A stretch of DNA of 35,163 nt from an uncultured Lachnospiraceae bacterium (GCA_900316805.1 ONEJ01000038.1:1-35163); one strand, 5' to 3'. Counted from the stretch's first letter, positions 8,198-17,974 are shown. Program-made: numbers and translations. Notes: generated by a model from the letters alone, not told the origin.

Positions 8198-9457
8198 ATG
8201 AATGAGGTTATGAAACACAAAATCAGGCACAATATCCGCCGGGGAATCGTCTCCGTCAAGTGGGTCATCTTTTCCATCATCGTAGGGGGCATTGTGGGGC
8301 TCTGCGGTACCGCCTTTTCCTTTGCACTAAGCTTTGTCACCGTCCTAAGGGGACAGTATCCGTGGCTTTTGTATCTGCTTCCTCTGGGTGGTCTGGTCAC
8401 AGCAGCCGCCTATCACCTGTTGAAAAACGAGAAGGACACCGGAACGAATCTGGTAATTTCCGCCATCCAGACTGATGAGCAGATCCCGGTGCGCATGGCT
8501 CCGCTGATTTTTATTTCCACACTGATCACCCATCTCTTCGGGGGCTCAGCCGGACGTGAGGGAGCTGCCCTGCAGATGGGCGGCAGCATCGGAAGCGGTC
8601 TTGGAAAGCTGTTCCGTTTTGACGAAAAGGACAAACACGTAATGATCATGTGCGGGATGAGCGCTGCCTTCTCCGCCCTCTTCGGCACTCCTATGGCAGC
8701 TGCCATTCTTCCCATGGAGATGGTCAGCGTTGGTATCATGTATTATATCGCGCTGGTTCCCTGCGTCATCAGTTCACTGGTTGCCCACGGAATCGCTGTA
8801 AGTTTTGGAATCTCCAGCAGCATTTTTACCATTGACCCGCTGCCGGAATTTGGCATTTTCCCTGCAGTTAAAATTTCAATTCTGGCCATTCTCTGTGCTA
8901 TGGTCAGTATACTGTTTTGTATCCTGCTCCACCAAAGCGAGGAGCTTTATAAAAAGTACCTGAAAAACCCATACCTTCGGATTCTGACCGGTGGTGCTCT
9001 CGTGGTGGTACTGACCCTTCTGGTAGGCAGCCGGGATTATAACGGTACCGGAGTTGCAATCATCGAAGGCTGTATGAAAGGCCAGGTGCGCCCGGAGGCT
9101 TTTCTGCTCAAGATGATCTTCACAGCACTGACTCTCGGGGCAGGATTTAAGGGAGGCGAGATCGTACCAAGCTTTTTCACCGGAGCAGCCTTTGGCTGTC
9201 TCTTCGGAAAAATCCTGGGCTTCTCCCCCTCCCTCTGTGCTGCCGTTGGAATGACCAGCGTATTCTGCGGTGTCACCAACTGTCCTATTACCTCTCTGCT
9301 CATCAGCTTTGAGTTGTTTGGCTATGACGGCATGCCATATTTTCTTCTGGCAACCGCCTTCAGCTATATGCTCTCCGGCTATTTCGGATTATACAAAAGC
9401 CAGAAAATCGTTTACAGTAAATACAAAACCAACTACATTAACAAACCGACCCAGTAG
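8198..9457 (+). CDS. ClC-family anion channel/antiporter (possibly CLC-F type)
   Basis: A polytopic membrane protein of 419 residues with the ClC fold: about ten hydrophobic helices, the gating-glutamate motif GREGAALQMGG (Glu at about residue 121) and the later filter segment GAGFKGGEIVPSFFTGAAFG. It has no cytoplasmic CBS domains. Two filter positions are unlike classic chloride ClCs: the GSGIP helix-D motif reads GTNLV, and GREGP reads GREGA. Loss of the chloride-coordinating Ser is a hallmark of the fluoride/proton antiporter branch, so F- export is possible, but I cannot settle this by eye. I start at the ATG at 8198, ten bases after GAGGAG; the ATG at 8180 lies upstream of that ribosome site. 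The 3' end overlaps the convergent pullulanase gene by 20 nt. Confidence 0.88.
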   Translation: MNEVMKHKIRHNIRRGIVSVKWVIFSIIVGGIVGLCGTAFSFALSFVTVLRGQYPWLLYLLPLGGLVTAAAYHLLKNEKDTGTNLVISAIQTDEQIPVRMAPLIFISTLITHLFGGSAGREGAALQMGGSIGSGLGKLFRFDEKDKHVMIMCGMSAAFSALFGTPMAAAILPMEMVSVGIMYYIALVPCVISSLVAHGIAVSFGISSSIFTIDPLPEFGIFPAVKISILAILCAMVSILFCILLHQSEELYKKYLKNPYLRILTGGALVVVLTLLVGSRDYNGTGVAIIEGCMKGQVRPEAFLLKMIFTALTLGAGFKGGEIVPSFFTGAAFGCLFGKILGFSPSLCAAVGMTSVFCGVTNCPITSLLISFELFGYDGMPYFLLATAFSYMLSGYFGLYKSQKIVYSKYKTNYINKPTQ

Positions 9458-11339
9458 CAGCAAGGCAGCTGGCGCCTTCCACAACTACCGTATCTTTCAC
9501 ATCTCTAAGGGGAGTCACTCCGGCATGGTCTTTGTCTACAAATACCTGCCAGTTCTCCCCTTCCTCAAATTCCAGTGTCACGGCAGAATCCGATGCATTA
9601 TAGGCAACAAACAATCGCTCCGTTTCATCCTCGATGGTAAAAGCCACTACCTTTTCCGGAAGATCATTCAAAAAACGAATTTTGTTACGGATATCCTTTG
9701 CCGTATTCAGCCGAAGACCTTTGTGAGCCTTTCGGAAAGCAATCAATCCCTTGTAATACTTCAAAAGTTCTTCCTTTTTGTCATCCCGTTCATAACGGAA
9801 GGCATTGGTATACAAAGGCAGATTATAGCTGTTTTCCGAAACCTCATCACTGCCCTCCACCGGCTTTGTTCTGGCACACTCCTCCCCACTCAGGAAAAAT
9901 GGCATTCCCTGAGCGGTAAATACCATGGCCGCTGCCAGACGGTTCATGTCATAGAGCTCTTTATCACTTTTCTCCGGAGAGGCAACCCCCAGCTTATCCC
10001 AAAGAGTAAGGTTATCATGGCAGGAGACATAATTCACCACATCCTCCGGCTCCTCCGCCCATGGTCCTCCCTGTGTATAATAGTAGGAGCTGTAATCCAC
10101 CTGTGGATGCCAGACGGCCCCTGCCGCACTGTAGCGGACCGCATTTTCCAACCCCGGACGTCCCGCTGCAAAACCGCGTTCTTTGCTGATGAACACATCT
10201 CCACGGATGGTATCACGGATATCATCGGAAAACATGCCAATCCCCTCCAGCATACGCACATTTGTCTTCATGCCCCGCCGATAGGAAGGATATACGCTCT
10301 CGCCTCCGGTCCAGCCCTCACCATATAAAATAATATCAGGATTGATCTCTCTCAGTTTTGCGGAAACCTCATTTAAGGTATCCACATCCAGCACACCCAT
10401 CAGATCCATACGGAAACCATCCATATGATATTCTTTCGCCCAATAGCAGAAGGAATCCACAATATATTTTCTTACCATAGGCAGCTCCGAAGCGACCTCG
10501 TTTCCGCAGCCTGATCCATTGGAGTATTCCTCTCCCTTTTTCCGGAAATAATATCCCGGCTCCGTCTTTTCAAAGCAGCTGTCCTCTGCGCTGTAAACAT
10601 GGTTGTAGACCACATCCATGATTACGCCGATTCCCGCCTGGTGGAAAGCCATGATCATTTCCTTCAGTTCCCGGATGCGCACTTCTCCGTGGAAAGGATC
10701 CGTGGAAAAAGAGCCCTCCGGTACATTATAGTTCAAGGGATCGTAGCCCCAGTTGTACTGGTCATCCCCCTTTGTTTCATCCACGCTGGCAAAATCAAAG
10801 ATCGGCATCAGCTGCACATGGGTAACGCCCAATTCCTGCAGATAGGCAAGGCCCGTGGGAGAGCCGTCTGCTCTGTGGGTTCCCTTTTCTGCCAGTCCTA
10901 AGAATTTCCCCGGATGTTCTATGCCGGCACCTTCATCTGCTGTCATATCCTTCACGGAGATCTCACAGACAATAGCGTCTGTCCGGTTCTTAAGTACCGG
11001 ACCATGATCCTGCTCAAAACCCTCGGGATCTGTTTCTTTCAGATCCACAACCATGCTGCGAAGACCATTGACGCCGGCCGCCACCCCGTAAGGATCCTGG
11101 GATTCCACGGACTTTCCGTCCCGCACAACCCGATAGGTATAATAGCTGTGGTTCTGATCTCCCGTTACATCACAAGACCAGATCCCATCCTCAGATTTTT
11201 CCATGGAAAGCTCCACCCGCAAACAATCTCCATCTCCCTGTTCATAGAGCCGCAGGTAAACCTCCTCTGCCGAAGGTGCCCACAGCCGAAAAAGGGTGTG
11301 TGACTTCTCATACAAAAAACCAAGCGCAAAAGACTGCAT
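9438..11339 (-). CDS. pulA: Type I pullulanase (GH13 debranching enzyme)
   Basis: Hydrolyses alpha-1,6 branches of pullulan, glycogen or limit dextrins. The 633-residue protein has an N-terminal CBM48-like region (HTLFRLWAPSAEEVYLRLYEQGD) and then the GH13 barrel. Motifs are the pullulanase signature YNWGYDP, DVVYNHV, GFRMDLMG with the nucleophile Asp, LYGEGWTGG with the acid/base Glu, and VSCHDN. There is no signal peptide, so it acts inside the cell, fitting glycogen or imported dextrin turnover together with malQ. The start is the ATG giving MQSFALGF, eight bases after GGAGG; the open frame extends 53 codons upstream but into trpD. It lies only 22 nt after the trpD stop with no terminator between, so it seems to be the last gene of the trp operon. 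Its 3' end overlaps the ClC gene. Confidence 0.95.
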   Translation of the reverse strand: MQSFALGFLYEKSHTLFRLWAPSAEEVYLRLYEQGDGDCLRVELSMEKSEDGIWSCDVTGDQNHSYYTYRVVRDGKSVESQDPYGVAAGVNGLRSMVVDLKETDPEGFEQDHGPVLKNRTDAIVCEISVKDMTADEGAGIEHPGKFLGLAEKGTHRADGSPTGLAYLQELGVTHVQLMPIFDFASVDETKGDDQYNWGYDPLNYNVPEGSFSTDPFHGEVRIRELKEMIMAFHQAGIGVIMDVVYNHVYSAEDSCFEKTEPGYYFRKKGEEYSNGSGCGNEVASELPMVRKYIVDSFCYWAKEYHMDGFRMDLMGVLDVDTLNEVSAKLREINPDIILYGEGWTGGESVYPSYRRGMKTNVRMLEGIGMFSDDIRDTIRGDVFISKERGFAAGRPGLENAVRYSAAGAVWHPQVDYSSYYYTQGGPWAEEPEDVVNYVSCHDNLTLWDKLGVASPEKSDKELYDMNRLAAAMVFTAQGMPFFLSGEECARTKPVEGSDEVSENSYNLPLYTNAFRYERDDKKEELLKYYKGLIAFRKAHKGLRLNTAKDIRNKIRFLNDLPEKVVAFTIEDETERLFVAYNASDSAVTLEFEEGENWQVFVDKDHAGVTPLRDVKDTVVVEGASCLAATGSVC

Positions 11340-11361
11340 TGAAATATCCTCCATTTTAATT

Positions 11362-12375
11362 TTAATGTTCTTTTGTTGCCTCCACCATGGCATGCAATGT
11401 ATCCAGAGCTTTGCCGGAGTCAATGGTCTTAGCTGCCAGCCGGATTCCAGCCTCCACGCTGTCTGCCATTCCACCGATATAAAGTGCTGCACCTGCATTC
11501 AACAGAACACAGTCTCTCTTTGGTCCCTGCTCCTCACCAGACAGAATTGCCTTTGCGATTTCCGCATTGACAGCGCCATCGCCCCCCCGCAGATCAGTGA
11601 TATCACAGCGCTTAAATCCATACTGCTCCGGTGTCACCTGATAAGTTGTGACCTGTCCATCCTTAATCTCCGATACCGTAGTCTCACCGGTAAGGGACAT
11701 TTCATCCATGTTGTTATCCCCGCTGACTACGAAACCTCTCTCCACACCAAGATTCTTCAGTGCCCCTGCGATGACCCCGGTAAGCTTCGGAGAATACACA
11801 CCGATCATCATCTTCTTTGCACGGGACGGATTGGACAGAGGTCCTAAAATATTAAAGACCGTTCGGATGCCAAGTTCCTTGCGGACCGGTCCCACATATT
11901 TCATGGACGGATTAAAGTGAGGCGCAAACATAAAACCGATGCCCACCGTCTCTACACATTTCTCAACCACCTGGGGATCTGCGGAAATGTTTACCCCCAG
12001 CGCCTCCAGCACATCCCCTGCACCACTCTTGGATGAAATGGAACGGTTGCCGTGCTTTGCCACCGGAAGGCCTGCAGCAGCCACCACAAAGGCAGAAGTT
12101 GTAGAAATATTGAAGGTGTTGGTTCGGTCTCCGCCGGTTCCCACAAAATCTATGTAGTTGTCTACCTTCGGAGAGATCGTGTTTGCTTTTTCTCTCAGCA
12201 CCGCTGCCAGTCCGGTAATCTCGTCGAGGGTCTCCCCCTTCATACGCAGTGCCGTTAGAAAGCATGCAATCTGGGCAACAGTCGCCTGACCGGTTAAGAT
12301 CAGTTCCTGTGCCTTCATTGCCTCCTCTTTTGTCAGATCATTGCCTGCCACCAGTTTGTTTAAAATATCCTGCAT
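11362..12375 (-). CDS. trpD: Anthranilate phosphoribosyltransferase
   Basis: Joins anthranilate to PRPP, the second step of the tryptophan branch. Length 337 residues, normal for a stand-alone TrpD. The PRPP-binding motif VGTGGDRTNTFNIST is near residue 78, followed by KHGNRSISSKSGAGDVLEALG, the anthranilate region FMFAPHFNPSMKYV and the NILGPLSNP segment. AAAGGAGG precedes the ATG. It sits 37 nt after trpA at the distal end of the biosynthetic genes, whereas in most Firmicutes trpD follows trpG. Pullulanase follows 22 nt later. Confidence 0.97.
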   Translation of the reverse strand: MQDILNKLVAGNDLTKEEAMKAQELILTGQATVAQIACFLTALRMKGETLDEITGLAAVLREKANTISPKVDNYIDFVGTGGDRTNTFNISTTSAFVVAAAGLPVAKHGNRSISSKSGAGDVLEALGVNISADPQVVEKCVETVGIGFMFAPHFNPSMKYVGPVRKELGIRTVFNILGPLSNPSRAKKMMIGVYSPKLTGVIAGALKNLGVERGFVVSGDNNMDEMSLTGETTVSEIKDGQVTTYQVTPEQYGFKRCDITDLRGGDGAVNAEIAKAILSGEEQGPKRDCVLLNAGAALYIGGMADSVEAGIRLAAKTIDSGKALDTLHAMVEATKEH

Positions 12376-12412
12376 AATATTGTATCCTCCTTTGATTCTT
12401 ATCTTCTTTCCC

Positions 12413-13207
12413 TTACAGCTGGTTCAGTTCCTTCTTAAAGGTACTGCAGTAATCCGAAGCTGCCCCGGCAGAAAAATCGGTCTCCCGCATCAGATTGATG
12501 AAATGGGAACCTACGATTGCGCCATCGATGATATCTTTCATCGGACGCACATCCTCTGCCGTACGAATGCCAAAGCCCATCATAACCGGTATTTTGGAAA
12601 CTTCTTTTACATTGCTAAGGTAACGAATAACTTCCCGGTGGAAGCTTCCTTCCTGGCCGGTAACACCCATGGAGGATACACAGTAGACAAAGCCTCTTGC
12701 ATTCTCTAAGATCTTCGGCACCCGCTCTTCCGATACCGGAGATACCAGTTGGATCAGAATGGTGTCATCGCTGCCCTCTAAGGCTTTGGAAAGTTCCTCC
12801 TGTTCTTCGAAAGGCAGATCCGGAATAATAAGACCGTCTACTCCACAAGTATGACACATGGAGACGAATTTTTCAATGCCATAATGAAGCACTGTGTTAT
12901 AATACATCATAAAAATGATGGGAAGCTCCACTCCCGCAGCCCTCAGTTCTTTCATACAGGCAAAGGTTTTCTCCAGACTTGCGCCCTTTTGGATAGCTTC
13001 ATAGGAAGCTGCCTGAATGACCGGTCCGTCTGCCACCGGATCCGAGAAAGGAATTCCCAGCTCGATAATATCTGTTCCCGCCTTCTCCTGGGCACAGATT
13101 AAATCCTTCGTCTTTTCATAATCCGGCAAGCCTGCCGTAATGTAAGTAATAAACGCTTTTTCCTTTTTCTCCTGCAATACTGCAAGAGCCTTCTCAATAC
13201 GATTCAT
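12413..13207 (-). CDS. trpA: Tryptophan synthase alpha chain
   Basis: Splits indole-3-glycerol phosphate into indole and glyceraldehyde-3-phosphate and passes indole to TrpB through the tunnel of the alpha2-beta2 complex. The 264-residue TIM barrel has the family signature ELGIPFSDPVADGPVIQ, with the catalytic Glu and Asp near residues 46 and 57. Further segments are GLIIPDLPFEE, QLVSPVSEERVPKI, the phosphate-binding GFGIRTAEDV and DGAIVGSHF. It is 12 nt downstream of trpB, which suggests translational coupling. Confidence 0.98.
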   Translation of the reverse strand: MNRIEKALAVLQEKKEKAFITYITAGLPDYEKTKDLICAQEKAGTDIIELGIPFSDPVADGPVIQAASYEAIQKGASLEKTFACMKELRAAGVELPIIFMMYYNTVLHYGIEKFVSMCHTCGVDGLIIPDLPFEEQEELSKALEGSDDTILIQLVSPVSEERVPKILENARGFVYCVSSMGVTGQEGSFHREVIRYLSNVKEVSKIPVMMGFGIRTAEDVRPMKDIIDGAIVGSHFINLMRETDFSAGAASDYCSTFKKELNQL

Positions 13208-13219
13208 CGCTTTCTCCTC

Positions 13220-14407
13220 CTAGTTCAAATATCCCTTGCCGGCCAGATAGTCGGAAATGGTGTTGACATCCTTATCGCCGCGGCCTGACAGACAGATGAT
13301 CATGCTCTGATCCTTTGTCATTTCCTTTGCCTTCTTAAAGGCATAAGCCACAGCATGGGCGCTCTCGATGGCCGGGATGATTCCCTCCAGCTTGCACAGC
13401 TCCATCAGGGCATCCATGGCTTCGGTATCGGTAATTGCCACATATTTTGCTCTTCCGGTGTCCCGAAGATACGCATGCTCCGGTCCCACCCCGGGATAAT
13501 CCAGACCGGCGGAAATGGAGTGGGCTAGCTGGATATTTCCGTCTGTATCCTGCAGCAGATAGGATTTCATGCCGTGCAGTACCCCCGGCTCCCCAAGCGC
13601 CATGGCGGAAGCGTGCTTTCCGGTTTCGATGCCGAGACCTGCAGCCTCCACACCAATCAGTTCCACATCCTTCTCATCGATGAAATCCGCAAACATACCG
13701 ATGGAGTTGGAACCACCGCCCACACAGGCCATAACCACATCCGGATTTCTACCCTCCACTTCCATATGCTGGCGCTTTGCCTCTTTGCTGATGACGCTCT
13801 GGAATTCTTTTACCATCTTGGGATAAGGATAGGGGCCTACAGCAGAACCAATCACATAGAAGGTATCCTCCGCCGTCTTTGCCCAGGTTCGGATGGCCTC
13901 ATTGGTGGCATCCTTTAAGGTATTGCTTCCGGATTCCACAGAAACAACCTTCGCTCCCAGCATCTCCATACGCATCACATTCAGCTTCTGGCGCTCCATA
14001 TCCTCTTTGCCCATATACACGGTACACTCCATATTAAACAGTGCCGCACCGGTAGCTGTAGCCACACCGTGCTGTCCGGCTCCGGTCTCCGCAATGACCT
14101 TGGTTTTTCCCATACGCTTTGCCAGAAGGATCTGTCCAATGACGTTATTAATTTTATGGGCGCCGGTATGGTTTAAGTCCTCTCTCTTCAAATAAATCTT
14201 TGTGCCGTACTTCTCAGACAGACGCTCCGCAAAATAAAGGGGAGTCTCACGGCCCACGTACTGCTTCAGATAATAGTGGTACTGTTCCATAAACTTTGGA
14301 TCATGAACAGCCTCCTCAAAGGCAGCATCCAGTTCTTCCAAGGTATTCATCAGTGACTCCGCCACATACTGCCCGCCAAATTCTCCGTAATATGCTTTTT
14401 TATTCAT
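13220..14407 (-). CDS. trpB: Tryptophan synthase beta chain
   Basis: PLP enzyme that condenses indole with serine to give tryptophan. The 395-residue product has the TrpB1 plan: start [16 protein letters not shown], the PLP-lysine motif [26 protein letters not shown], the PLP-phosphate loop [15 protein letters not shown], and LSGRGDKD at the end. It begins inside the end of trpF (8-nt overlap) and is followed by trpA. It is the canonical operon-encoded partner of TrpA rather than the trpB2 type. Confidence 0.98.
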   Translation of the reverse strand: MNKKAYYGEFGGQYVAESLMNTLEELDAAFEEAVHDPKFMEQYHYYLKQYVGRETPLYFAERLSEKYGTKIYLKREDLNHTGAHKINNVIGQILLAKRMGKTKVIAETGAGQHGVATATGAALFNMECTVYMGKEDMERQKLNVMRMEMLGAKVVSVESGSNTLKDATNEAIRTWAKTAEDTFYVIGSAVGPYPYPKMVKEFQSVISKEAKRQHMEVEGRNPDVVMACVGGGSNSIGMFADFIDEKDVELIGVEAAGLGIETGKHASAMALGEPGVLHGMKSYLLQDTDGNIQLAHSISAGLDYPGVGPEHAYLRDTGRAKYVAITDTEAMDALMELCKLEGIIPAIESAHAVAYAFKKAKEMTKDQSMIICLSGRGDKDVNTISDYLAGKGYLN

Positions 14408-15053
14408 CTTTTTTCACCCTTTCCGTAAATTCTGTTACCAGATTTTTATCTTTTCCATTGATTCCTTCCACACCGGAGCTTACATCCACCACATCCGGAT
14501 GAAAAAGTTCTATTCCTTCCCTCACGTTCGCCGGGGTAAGCCCACCGGCAAGGATAAAGCTTCTGTCTTTCATAAACGCCTGATTCCGAATATCCGCGGT
14601 GGCCTGCCCCCAGTCAAAGGTCTTGCCGCTGCCAAAGCTTCCGGCATCCACCAGAATTCCTGTGATTTTCCGGGAAAGTTCATCAGGCAGTCCGGACAAA
14701 AAGCTTATTTTATCCTGCAGCTTGGCTGGATCGGTCAAATTCACTGCATACCAGACCGGGATTTCAACCACTTCGAGAACCTTTGCAGACAGTTCCTTAT
14801 GAACCTGCAGGATATCGAATCCTGCCGCCTGCAGGTCACGCACCAGCCCTGCACCCGGGGAAACCGTAACCGCAACGGTTTGGATGTCCGGATTTAACTG
14901 CACTTTCACAGAAAGAGCCTGGAGAATGGATACATTGCGCTTACTTGGCTCATAGAAAACAAAACCGCCATAATCAGCACCCGCTTCGTTTAAATATGCA
15001 GCTTCCTCAGGATGGGTCAGTCCGCAGATTTTTAATTTTACAGATTTTTCCAC
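14400..15053 (-). CDS. trpF: Phosphoribosylanthranilate isomerase
   Basis: Amadori rearrangement of phosphoribosylanthranilate to CdRP in tryptophan synthesis. A stand-alone TIM barrel of 217 residues with the catalytic Cys in the opening strand ([12 protein letters not shown]), then [34 protein letters not shown] with the catalytic Asp, [12 protein letters not shown] and [14 protein letters not shown] start at a GTG ([11 protein letters not shown]) that overlaps the trpC stop, because AAAGGAG lies 11 bases upstream inside trpC; no ATG lies in a suitable place. It overlaps trpB by 8 nt. The trpC-trpF-trpB junctions are therefore fully overlapping. Confidence 0.96.
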   Translation of the reverse strand: MEKSVKLKICGLTHPEEAAYLNEAGADYGGFVFYEPSKRNVSILQALSVKVQLNPDIQTVAVTVSPGAGLVRDLQAAGFDILQVHKELSAKVLEVVEIPVWYAVNLTDPAKLQDKISFLSGLPDELSRKITGILVDAGSFGSGKTFDWGQATADIRNQAFMKDRSFILAGGLTPANVREGIELFHPDVVDVSSGVEGINGKDKNLVTEFTERVKKDE

Positions 15054-15814
15054 TTTTTTGCCAGCTCCTTTGGATTTTCTGCTTCCATGAAGGCTCTTCC
15101 TATGAGAAAAGCATCCACGCCGCATTCCTTCAAAAATTTCACATCCGCATCTCCCATGATGCCGCTCTCCGCTACGAACACCTTGTCCTTCGGCACATAG
15201 GGGCGAAGTCTCTTCGTATTCTCCAGAGATATGGTAAAATCCTTCAGATTCCGGTTATTTACACCGATGATCCGGGGATCAAATTTCATGGAGCGCTCGA
15301 TTTCTTCCTCGTTATGGGCTTCCACCAGTACATCCAATTGCAGGCCTCTGGCCAGCTGATAAAAATCATGCATCTGCACATCATCCAGAATGGCTGCAAT
15401 GAGAAGCACCGCGTCTGCCCCGATTGCCTTCGCCTCATAAAACTGATACTCATCAATCATAAAGTCCTTGCGCAGAATGGGCAGCTCCGACTCTTTACGG
15501 ATCTGCTTTAAATAATCCACATTTCCGTCAAAGTGATCCTCTTCTGTCAGGCAGGAAATGGCATCCACCGAGGCGTTATATTCATCGATCCGCTCTAACA
15601 GGTCGATTTTACTGGTGATTTTCCCGAGACTGGGGGATGCCTTCTTGAATTCCCCGATGATGGAGATGCCATCCTTCTTTAAATTATGATAAAAGCAATT
15701 TTCTTCCCGGGTAGGCGTCTCTTCTGCCAGACGTCTCATTTCCTGCAGGGATATTCTATTCTTTTGTTCTGTCAGACGTTTTTTCTTATCTGCAACGATT
15801 TCATCTAATATCAT
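15038..15814 (-). CDS. trpC: Indole-3-glycerol phosphate synthase
   Basis: Closes the indole ring of CdRP with loss of CO2 and water. A 258-residue TIM barrel with MILDEIVADKKKRL at the start, IIGEFKKASPSLG (the catalytic Lys), ISCLTEEDHFDG, LPILRKDFMIDEYQ, VLVEAHNEEEIERS, IIGVNNRNLKDF and VFVAESGI near the end. The ATG is chosen for the ribosome site AAAGGAG, six bases upstream after a Lys-rich stretch; the open frame runs on upstream into trpG but without a ribosome site. TrpC and TrpF are separate proteins here, not fused. Confidence 0.97.
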   Translation of the reverse strand: MILDEIVADKKKRLTEQKNRISLQEMRRLAEETPTREENCFYHNLKKDGISIIGEFKKASPSLGKITSKIDLLERIDEYNASVDAISCLTEEDHFDGNVDYLKQIRKESELPILRKDFMIDEYQFYEAKAIGADAVLLIAAILDDVQMHDFYQLARGLQLDVLVEAHNEEEIERSMKFDPRIIGVNNRNLKDFTISLENTKRLRPYVPKDKVFVAESGIMGDADVKFLKECGVDAFLIGRAFMEAENPKELAKKWKNL

Positions 15815-15857
15815 CTTCTTCTCCTTTATGGAACCTCTGTTGCTGTATGTTCCATTA

Positions 15858-16427
15858 TCACATGGTTCCGTTGACAAAATTTTCAACGATTCGCTTACCG
15901 TGCTCTGTGTAGATGGATTCCGGGTGGAACTGCAGCCCCACCACCGGATATTCCTTATGGCGCACCGCCATAATCTCGCCGTCATCCGTTTTGGCAAGAA
16001 TCCGTAAGGTTTCCGGAAGATCCTCTTCCTGCAAAGCCAGGGAATGATATCTTGCCACCTTGATGGGAGAATCAATCCCGGTAAACACGCTGCTTCCATC
16101 GTGAGTGATCACAGACTGCTTGCCGTGGAACAATGCCTTTGCGTAGGATACTGTCCCACCTAAGGCTTCGCCGATACACTGATGTCCCAGACAAATGCCA
16201 AGGATTGGCTTTTTGCCGGTAAATTCCTTCACCACATCCATGCAGATACCGGCCTCCTTCGGGCTCTTGGGTCCGGGAGAGAGAAGGATACGCTCCGGAT
16301 CCAGCTGTCTGATTTCTTCTATGGTAATTTTATCGTTGCGGACAACCTTAATATCAGAATTAAAAATCCCAATATACTGATAAAGATTGTAGGTAAATGA
16401 GTCGTAATTGTCAATTAACAGTATCAT
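15858..16427 (-). CDS. trpG: Anthranilate synthase component II (glutamine amidotransferase)
   Basis: Provides ammonia from glutamine to TrpE. A 189-residue class I amidotransferase: ILLIDNYDSFTYNLYQY at the N-terminus, LLSPGPKSPKEAG, the nucleophile Cys in PILGICLGHQCIGEALGG, and the catalytic His-Glu pair in GLQFHPESIYTEHG. GGAGG stands before the ATG. It lies 27 nt after trpE and 43 nt before trpC. In Firmicutes such a subunit may also serve the folate enzyme PabB, but the operon position makes TrpG the main role. Confidence 0.97.
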   Translation of the reverse strand: MILLIDNYDSFTYNLYQYIGIFNSDIKVVRNDKITIEEIRQLDPERILLSPGPKSPKEAGICMDVVKEFTGKKPILGICLGHQCIGEALGGTVSYAKALFHGKQSVITHDGSSVFTGIDSPIKVARYHSLALQEEDLPETLRILAKTDDGEIMAVRHKEYPVVGLQFHPESIYTEHGKRIVENFVNGTM

Positions 16428-16454
16428 AACTATTCCTCCATTTCGAACTGGATA

Positions 16455-17867
16455 TTACAAATTGGATTCGTCGATCAGTGTCTTGGCCAGGGCCATCACC
16501 TTGTTGCAGCACTCCTGGTATTCATTCTCCGGTATGGAATCCGCTACAATTCCGGCGCCGGCCTGCAGATATACCTTGTCCCCCTTCTTCACCATGGTAC
16601 GGATCGTAATACAGAAATCCATATCCCCGGAGAAATCCACATAGCCGGTAGCACCACCATACATGCCTCTTCGCACGGTCTCTAATTCATCAATGATCTC
16701 CATGGCCCGGATCTTTGGGGCACCGCTTAAGGTTCCTGCCGGAAGGAAGGAGGACACCAGATCAAAGGGATGGAACTCTCCCTTCTTGCGCCCCTCCACC
16801 TGGGAGACAATGTGCATGACATGGGAATAATTCTGTACCTCCATAAACTGGGTCACCTTGACAGTGCCAAACTCAGCGATGCGTCCCATGTCATTTCTTG
16901 CCAGATCCACTAACATCACATGCTCTGCCCGCTCCTTTTCATCCTGAAGCAGTTCATCCTTGAGAAGGGCATCCTCCTCTGCATCCACGCCTCTTCTTCT
17001 GGTTCCCGCGATAGGACAGGTAAACACCCGCTTGCCCTGCTGCTTTACGATCATCTCCGGAGAACTTCCGATAATCTCGAAATCTCCAAAATTAAAGTAA
17101 TACAGATACGGAGAAGGATTCAGCTCACGGAGTTCCTTGTAGAGGTCAAAACCGCTCTGGCCTGTCTGCACGGTCCATCTCTGGGAAAGCACAGTCTGGA
17201 AAATATGGCCCTCTTTAATATAATGCTTAATCTTGTCGACCTTCTCACAGTACTGTTCGAGAGTATCTGACTGATGCACGATCACGCCGTCATGGACAAA
17301 GGTTTTGGGCTTTTGCTCACCGGCATGGGCTCTGGCCTTCGTAATCATGGCCTCCGCCTCCTCCAAAGCAGCTTTTCGTCCTGCCTCGGAATCCTCTCCA
17401 AGCACAACCCCCGTCAGTGTCTCTGCCACATGATCCACCATGATGAATTTTGTCATCAGCATCATCTGGATGGTCTCAATTCCGATCTCATCCGGATTAT
17501 TGTCCGGCAGCACCTCTGCATACCTTACAAAGTCATAACCAAGGTTTCCTACCAATCCGCCGGAAAAGGACAGCTCCTCATTGTCCTTTACAATGTCAAA
17601 TTCACTGTAATATTCCTTCAGGCGCTCCAGGGGATTGCCCTCACGGATTTCTTCGCTGCCATCCGCCTTTTGGATCACCAGCGAATTGCCTTTTGATGTG
17701 ATGATTTCCTCCGGCTCACAACCGAAAAAGGTATATCGGTCATAATTCTTATCGTAACTCTCCAGCAGGAAGCCCTTCTTATCTCCGGTCAGGCTCTCAT
17801 ACATACCTGTTGCCGTCTCATTCACGATACTGACGGTTTTCTTATACACTCTCAGTCTTCTCTTCAT
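16455..17867 (-). CDS. trpE: Anthranilate synthase component I
   Basis: Converts chorismate and ammonia to anthranilate, the committed step. The 470-residue protein has the N-terminal tryptophan-binding motif region (GFLLESYDKNYDRYTFFG), which predicts feedback inhibition. The chorismate-binding core reads HIFQTVLSQRW, PSPYLYYFNFGDFEIIGSSPEM, PIAGTRRRG, LVDLARNDMGRIAEFGTV, SHVMHIVSQVEG and LSGAPKIRAMEIIDELE, with the late GYVDFSGDMDFCITIRT. The start MKRRLRVYKK is preceded by an extended ribosome site GAGGAGGAG. It is the first gene after the T-box leader, 33 nt past the distal terminator. Confidence 0.97.
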   Translation of the reverse strand: MKRRLRVYKKTVSIVNETATGMYESLTGDKKGFLLESYDKNYDRYTFFGCEPEEIITSKGNSLVIQKADGSEEIREGNPLERLKEYYSEFDIVKDNEELSFSGGLVGNLGYDFVRYAEVLPDNNPDEIGIETIQMMLMTKFIMVDHVAETLTGVVLGEDSEAGRKAALEEAEAMITKARAHAGEQKPKTFVHDGVIVHQSDTLEQYCEKVDKIKHYIKEGHIFQTVLSQRWTVQTGQSGFDLYKELRELNPSPYLYYFNFGDFEIIGSSPEMIVKQQGKRVFTCPIAGTRRRGVDAEEDALLKDELLQDEKERAEHVMLVDLARNDMGRIAEFGTVKVTQFMEVQNYSHVMHIVSQVEGRKKGEFHPFDLVSSFLPAGTLSGAPKIRAMEIIDELETVRRGMYGGATGYVDFSGDMDFCITIRTMVKKGDKVYLQAGAGIVADSIPENEYQECCNKVMALAKTLIDESNL

Positions 17868-17900
17868 GGTTCTCCTCCTCATGTTCTGCTCATATTATGC

Positions 17901-17941
17901 AAAATAAAAGTCCCTGATACAGCTTACGCCATATCAGGGAC
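17901..17941 (-). terminator. Distal T-box terminator before trpE
   Basis: A 10-bp perfect stem, GUCCCUGAUA (17932-17941 and 17910-17919 complements), has a 12-nt loop followed by UUUUAUUUU. Its 5' arm contains the CCCU that would otherwise pair with the T-box AGGG. Confidence 0.9.
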
Positions 17942-17974
17942 GATGTAATCGTGGTGCCACCCTTCTTTCGTTGC

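Noticed and set aside
11340-11498. Upstream extension of pullulanase by 53 codons
   Set aside because: It would overlap trpD by over 130 bp; the ribosome site GGAGG points to the ATG at 11339.
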